From positions 3,169,646 to 3,233,645 of the forward strand of contig NC_012489.1 of NCBI RefSeq assembly GCF_000010305.1: a DNA stretch of 64,000 nucleotides. Direction: 5' to 3'. Below, in pieces: positions 60,643 through 64,000 of the stretch (position 1 is the first letter of the stretch; every line of letters begins with the position of its first letter). Under the pieces are notes generated by a model. The model searched no databases and had not been told where the DNA came from. It worked only from the letters and a program-made list of their open reading frames with translations. Both the position numbers and the translations under genes were made by a program. The DNA is from Gemmatimonas aurantiaca T-27. GTDB lineage: Bacteria; Gemmatimonadota; Gemmatimonadetes; Gemmatimonadales; Gemmatimonadaceae.

Positions 60643-60733
60643 AGGCAGAACATGCGTCCTGCTCGCGGCCTCCGCGAGGGGACCTTGGCCCGGCCATGGT
60701 GGCGGGGGGACGGCCGGCCGGATAACGTCCGGC

Positions 60734-62659
60734 ATGACCTTCCGTCTGCCTTCGGCCATCGCCCCTGCGGTCGCGGTTGCCCTTCTGCTCCAGGGCTGCG
60801 CGCAGCCGCTGACCATTGCCCCGAGCGACGCCGCCACGGTGCTCGCTCATCGCACCATCACCGCGACCAACCCGGGCCTGCCCGGTGCCATGACGGTGAA
60901 GACGTTGTACTACGGCAGCGGAAAGGACATCCGGCGCCCCGAGTTTCGCGACTCGATCACGTATCGCACCGGTACCGTGGATGCGTCGCCGTACGCCCGC
61001 ATGGAACCGCCCGCTGCCAAAAGCCGCAAGAAGTACTGGGGCTACGACAACACCAAATTCCCGCTGAACGCGCGGGTGTGGTATCCGGAAGGCACCGGCC
61101 CCTTCCCGCTCGTGCTGGTGGTGCACGGCAACCACAACATGAAGGAGTTTTCCGACCCGGGCTACGCCTGGCTCGGCGAGCTGCTCGCGTCGAAGGGGTA
61201 TATCCTCGCGTCGATCGACGAGAACTTCCTCAATGGTGGCATTCGCGGCGAAAACGATGCGCGTGGCTGGGTGTTGCTGAAGCACCTCGAAGTGTTTCGT
61301 GCCCTGAACGACTCCACGGGCAAGCCGCTGCAGGGCAAGATCGACATGACACGCATCGCGCTGATGGGACACTCCCGTGGCGGTGAAGCGGTGGCCATTG
61401 CGGGCGCGTTCAATCGTCTGCCCGCCTATCCCGACGATGCCACGCAAAAGTTCAACTTCAACTTCGACATCAAGTCGCTGGTGGCCATTGCGCCGGTGGA
61501 CGGCCAGTATCGTCCTGCCGAGCAGCCCACGCCGGTGAGTGACTACAACTATCTGGTCATTCACGGCTCGCATGACGGCGACGTGTCGAATTTCTCCGGA
61601 CTCACACAGTACAACCGGTTCCGTTTCACGCGGAGCGGCCCCGAGTTCAAGAGCGCCATCTGGATGCACCGCGCCAATCATGGGCAGTGGAACACCGTTT
61701 GGAACAACAAGGACAACGGCAGCTACTCGGTACGGGCCTTGCAGCTCAAGGCACTCATCGACGGCGAGGAGCAGCGCCGGTTCGGACGAGTGGTGATTGG
61801 TGGTTTCCTCGACGCTACGCTCAAGGGCATGGAAGACTATCGCGCCATCTTCCGCGACTATCGCAGCGCGGGTGATTGGCTGCCTCCCACGATGTACCTG
61901 ACCCGCTACGCCGACGCGCGCACGCAGTGGCTGGCCACATTCGATGAAGACGTCGATGTCTCGTCGGGCACCGCGCCCGGCGTGCGCATTGCAGCCGATT
62001 CAGTGAGCACGTGGAAAGAGAGCGATGTGACCACTCGCTCCCGCACCAACACGTTTCGCAGCAATGCCGCCACGATCGGCTGGAACAACACGCCGGCGGC
62101 CGGCGCGGATTCCACTGTGGCGCGCTGGCCGGCTCGTGTGAGCATCAGCGTGCCCGATTCGCTCCGCCGTGCCTGGAACGTGGATGCACGCAGTGCGTTG
62201 TTGTTCACGATCGGAACGACCGACCAGAAACCGGGCGCGCGCAAGGTACCCCGCGCCCCGCGCGCCGACTCCGCCGCCAGCGACACGGCAAAAAAGAAGC
62301 CCGCCGCCAAGACGCCCAAGCCCCCTGCCAAGAAGCCGGAGAAAGACACCATCGCACCGGATTTCTCGGTGGAAGTGGAAGACGGGGCCGGCCGTGTGGC
62401 GCGTGTGCCACTCAGCGCACTCGGCGCCGTGCGTATGCCCATCGAAAGTTACGTCTATCGTCGCAGGGGCCGCGACAAGGCACAGTTCTCCACGCTGAGC
62501 GAACAGGTGATGCAAACGTACTCGGCGCCGTTGAGTGCGTTCACAACGGCCAACCCGGCGTTTGATCCGAGCGCATTGCGCACGATCCGGCTGGTGTTCG
62601 ATCGCAAGCGTGTCGGTGCCATTCTGCTGGACGATGTCGGGCTGACCCGCCTGCCCTGA
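60734..62659 (+). CDS. Large alpha/beta-hydrolase lipoprotein
   Basis: The 641-residue protein starts at ATG 60734 with a lipoprotein signal ending LLQGC. The hydrolase domain includes LNARVWYPEGTGPFPLVLVVHGNHN, the nucleophile elbow ALMGHSRGGEAVAIAG (Ser214) and YNYLVIHGSHDGDVSNF (acid region); the catalytic His may be in HRANHGQWN. Residues ~410-500 and ~550-640 look like separate beta domains joined by a Lys/Pro/Ala-rich linker (KKKPAAKTPKPPAKKPEKD). It is probably a periplasmic or surface esterase of unknown substrate. GATAAC lies 7 nt before the ATG. Confidence 0.8.
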   Translation: MTFRLPSAIAPAVAVALLLQGCAQPLTIAPSDAATVLAHRTITATNPGLPGAMTVKTLYYGSGKDIRRPEFRDSITYRTGTVDASPYARMEPPAAKSRKKYWGYDNTKFPLNARVWYPEGTGPFPLVLVVHGNHNMKEFSDPGYAWLGELLASKGYILASIDENFLNGGIRGENDARGWVLLKHLEVFRALNDSTGKPLQGKIDMTRIALMGHSRGGEAVAIAGAFNRLPAYPDDATQKFNFNFDIKSLVAIAPVDGQYRPAEQPTPVSDYNYLVIHGSHDGDVSNFSGLTQYNRFRFTRSGPEFKSAIWMHRANHGQWNTVWNNKDNGSYSVRALQLKALIDGEEQRRFGRVVIGGFLDATLKGMEDYRAIFRDYRSAGDWLPPTMYLTRYADARTQWLATFDEDVDVSSGTAPGVRIAADSVSTWKESDVTTRSRTNTFRSNAATIGWNNTPAAGADSTVARWPARVSISVPDSLRRAWNVDARSALLFTIGTTDQKPGARKVPRAPRADSAASDTAKKKPAAKTPKPPAKKPEKDTIAPDFSVEVEDGAGRVARVPLSALGAVRMPIESYVYRRRGRDKAQFSTLSEQVMQTYSAPLSAFTTANPAFDPSALRTIRLVFDRKRVGAILLDDVGLTRLP

Positions 62660-62689
62660 CGCCTGTCGCAACCGAGTCGGACAGACACA

Positions 62690-62731
62690 AGAAACCTCAC
62701 AGAGACAGCCCATCGTCTCTGTGAGGTTTCT
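62690..62731. terminator. Intrinsic terminator between convergent genes
   Basis: A perfect 17-bp inverted repeat, AGAAACCTCACAGAGAC and its complement, with an 8-nt loop, followed on the plus strand by G and five T residues (62733-62737). It serves the hydrolase and the convergent receptor. Confidence 0.85.
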
Positions 62732-62774
62732 GTTTTTGGGGCGCTACCCGTCTTCCCTCTTTTGCAGCGCCGGC

Positions 62775-64000
62775 CTAGAAGATCGTGCGCAGTCCGAAGG
62801 TCAGCGTGCGTCCTGCCGTGACGGTCGCATTGTCCGGCGCGCCACGCTGCACATTCAGCAGGTTGTCGCCACCGGTCACGATGGACAGATCACCGCGCAG
62901 GCGATAGGTGACGTTGGCCCGCCAACGTGTGAGGGGCTCGTACTGCGTCCAGTAGTTGCGCAGCATACCCCCTTCGAAGCTCTGACCACCGGCTCCCGTG
63001 CCATTGAGTTCGGAGCCAATGCGCGCGCGATCGTAGCCCACCCAGTCAGCGGCGCGTGTGGCGCTGGTGGCCAACGTGAAACGGCCAACGAGATACGACG
63101 CCGAGAGGCTGATGGTGTTGGCCGGCACATCGAACATGCGATCTCCTTCGCGCAGTTCGCCGCGGTATCCACGCGCCAGACGCGCCACGCGGCTATCGAC
63201 CAGCGACAGCGTACCGGCGAGCGACAAGCGCTGCAGGCGCGCCGAGCCCTCAACTTCCCAGCCACGATTGGTGATGGCCCCGACGTTCTGCAACGAATAC
63301 ACCATGGTGCGCTGCATACGGCCATTGGCCCCCACCGTGGTCTGCACCTGCGCCACGGGCTGGATGAGCCCGGACGCTCGCTGATCGAAGCGGGTGACAT
63401 GCACGCCGTAGCGCGAGCCGAACAACAGATCACCGCCAAACTCCGTACCCTGCTGCGATTCCGGCTGCAGGCTGGTCATCGCCTGCAATTGTCCGGTTCC
63501 CATCCAGGAGCTGGTGCGCATCAATGACCGCGCGGGCCGAATGCCGCGTCCGAACGCACCGCGGAACTTGAGCACCGTACCACCGAGGTCTTCGACGTAG
63601 GCGAGTCCCAGCATCGGCAACAGCGCATTCTGCGTGTTGCGCGTCGCGCCGGTGGTGCGCTCCGCGCGAACACCCGCTGAGGCAAACAGGCGATCACGCC
63701 ACCCCACCATGCCCTGCGCCGACAATCCCGTGCTGCCATACCAACTCAGATCGGAGATCATGCCCGACGGCGTACGGGCAATGCCCAGCAGCGACGCGTT
63801 CGATTCGAGGGGCTGGGCAAGCGGCGCCTCCGTCGACGTGGTCAGCTCGCGTGTGACGGACTGTTCTCCGGCAAACGTCATGGTGAGCAGCGTCTGCGGC
63901 GCAACATCGAAACGCCCCACGGAGCGCCACCGCAAAGTGCCACGGTCGCCCGTGCTTTCACCACCGCCGATCGCGGACGATTGCGGGCCATTCATCGTGG
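62775..64000 (-). CDS. TonB-dependent outer-membrane receptor, C-terminal part
   Basis: About 408 residues are visible and the frame runs off the window, so the plug and signal peptide are missing. The sequence is a series of barrel strands (LGLAYVEDLGGTVLKFRGAFGRGIRPAR, NRGWEVEGSARLQRLSLAGTLSLVDSRVA) ending in GRTLTFGLRTIF, with a C-terminal Phe as expected for BAM-inserted barrels. It resembles the SusC/cobalamin or siderophore receptor superfamily; the ligand is unknown. Confidence 0.85.
   Translation of the reverse strand, partial: TMNGPQSSAIGGGESTGDRGTLRWRSVGRFDVAPQTLLTMTFAGEQSVTRELTTSTEAPLAQPLESNASLLGIARTPSGMISDLSWYGSTGLSAQGMVGWRDRLFASAGVRAERTTGATRNTQNALLPMLGLAYVEDLGGTVLKFRGAFGRGIRPARSLMRTSSWMGTGQLQAMTSLQPESQQGTEFGGDLLFGSRYGVHVTRFDQRASGLIQPVAQVQTTVGANGRMQRTMVYSLQNVGAITNRGWEVEGSARLQRLSLAGTLSLVDSRVARLARGYRGELREGDRMFDVPANTISLSASYLVGRFTLATSATRAADWVGYDRARIGSELNGTGAGGQSFEGGMLRNYWTQYEPLTRWRANVTYRLRGDLSIVTGGDNLLNVQRGAPDNATVTAGRTLTFGLRTIF

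Overview
The window is a high-GC (roughly two-thirds G+C by eye), densely coded chromosomal segment with about 50 protein genes and no recognisable tRNA, rRNA, CRISPR array, insertion sequence or integrase. The repertoire fits a Gram-negative, heterotrophic member of the Gemmatimonadota (Gemmatimonas-like). It includes TonB-dependent receptors, many lipoproteins, an ImuA-ImuB-DnaE2 mutasome, an S9 peptidase, DUF4097 and DUF4412 proteins and SURF1. The taxon is inferred from gene content, not from a marker gene.

Layout. 1-2.6 kb: RNase Z end and a beta-helix carbohydrate-binding lipoprotein. 2.7-7.6 kb (minus): a frameshifted outer-membrane transporter gene, then a tightly overlapped four-gene operon (HIBADH-like dehydrogenase, SufS-like PLP enzyme, lipoprotein, acyl-CoA thioesterase). 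7.7-13.1 kb (plus): a small HMA-like protein, MgtE, an EamA exporter, then a UDP-glucuronate 4-epimerase and UDP-glucose dehydrogenase pair for surface polysaccharide precursors. 12.9-17 kb (minus): a small envelope protein, SURF1 and a glycogen branching enzyme with a basic histone-H1-like tail. 17.2-20.5 kb: a TPR-like protein and a manganese module (MntH, universal stress protein, DtxR/MntR-type regulator). 20.5-25.2 kb (minus): a five-gene operon linking D-amino-acid and peptidoglycan turnover (D-amino acid aminotransferase, LD-carboxypeptidase, rhodanese, Nudix, gamma-glutamyltransferase).

25.4-31.8 kb (plus) is the most accessory-looking part. A 1105-residue Eco57I-type N6-adenine methylase overlaps an 800-residue SF2/SNF2-like helicase, which in turn overlaps a HAD phosphatase by ATGA. 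Nothing else from DISARM, BREX or type I/ISP systems is present, so this is a candidate minimal methylase-helicase defence module. 31.9-35.2 kb: an ECF sigma factor, anti-sigma factor and two DUF4097 proteins. 35.3-38.8 kb (minus): a siderophore receptor with a PiuC-type hydroxylase, and pterin dehydratase. 38.8-46.2 kb (plus): a radical SAM protein and the imuA-imuB-dnaE2 operon. 46.3-64 kb is mixed: two paralogous secreted-type class V aminotransferases, YidB and TerB/DUF697 proteins, an S9 peptidase, a cold-shock protein with an upstream leader terminator, a 59-residue basic protein, a HerA-like ATPase, a CPBP protease, DUF4412, a large alpha/beta hydrolase lipoprotein and the 3' end of a second TonB receptor gene.

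Two gene-expression themes stand out. Operons are often tiled with ATGA, GTGA or TGATG overlaps. Several genes without a Shine-Dalgarno sequence have a -10-like hexamer exactly 6 nt before the start codon, which predicts leaderless mRNAs; in mntH this promoter overlaps a DtxR/MntR-like operator.
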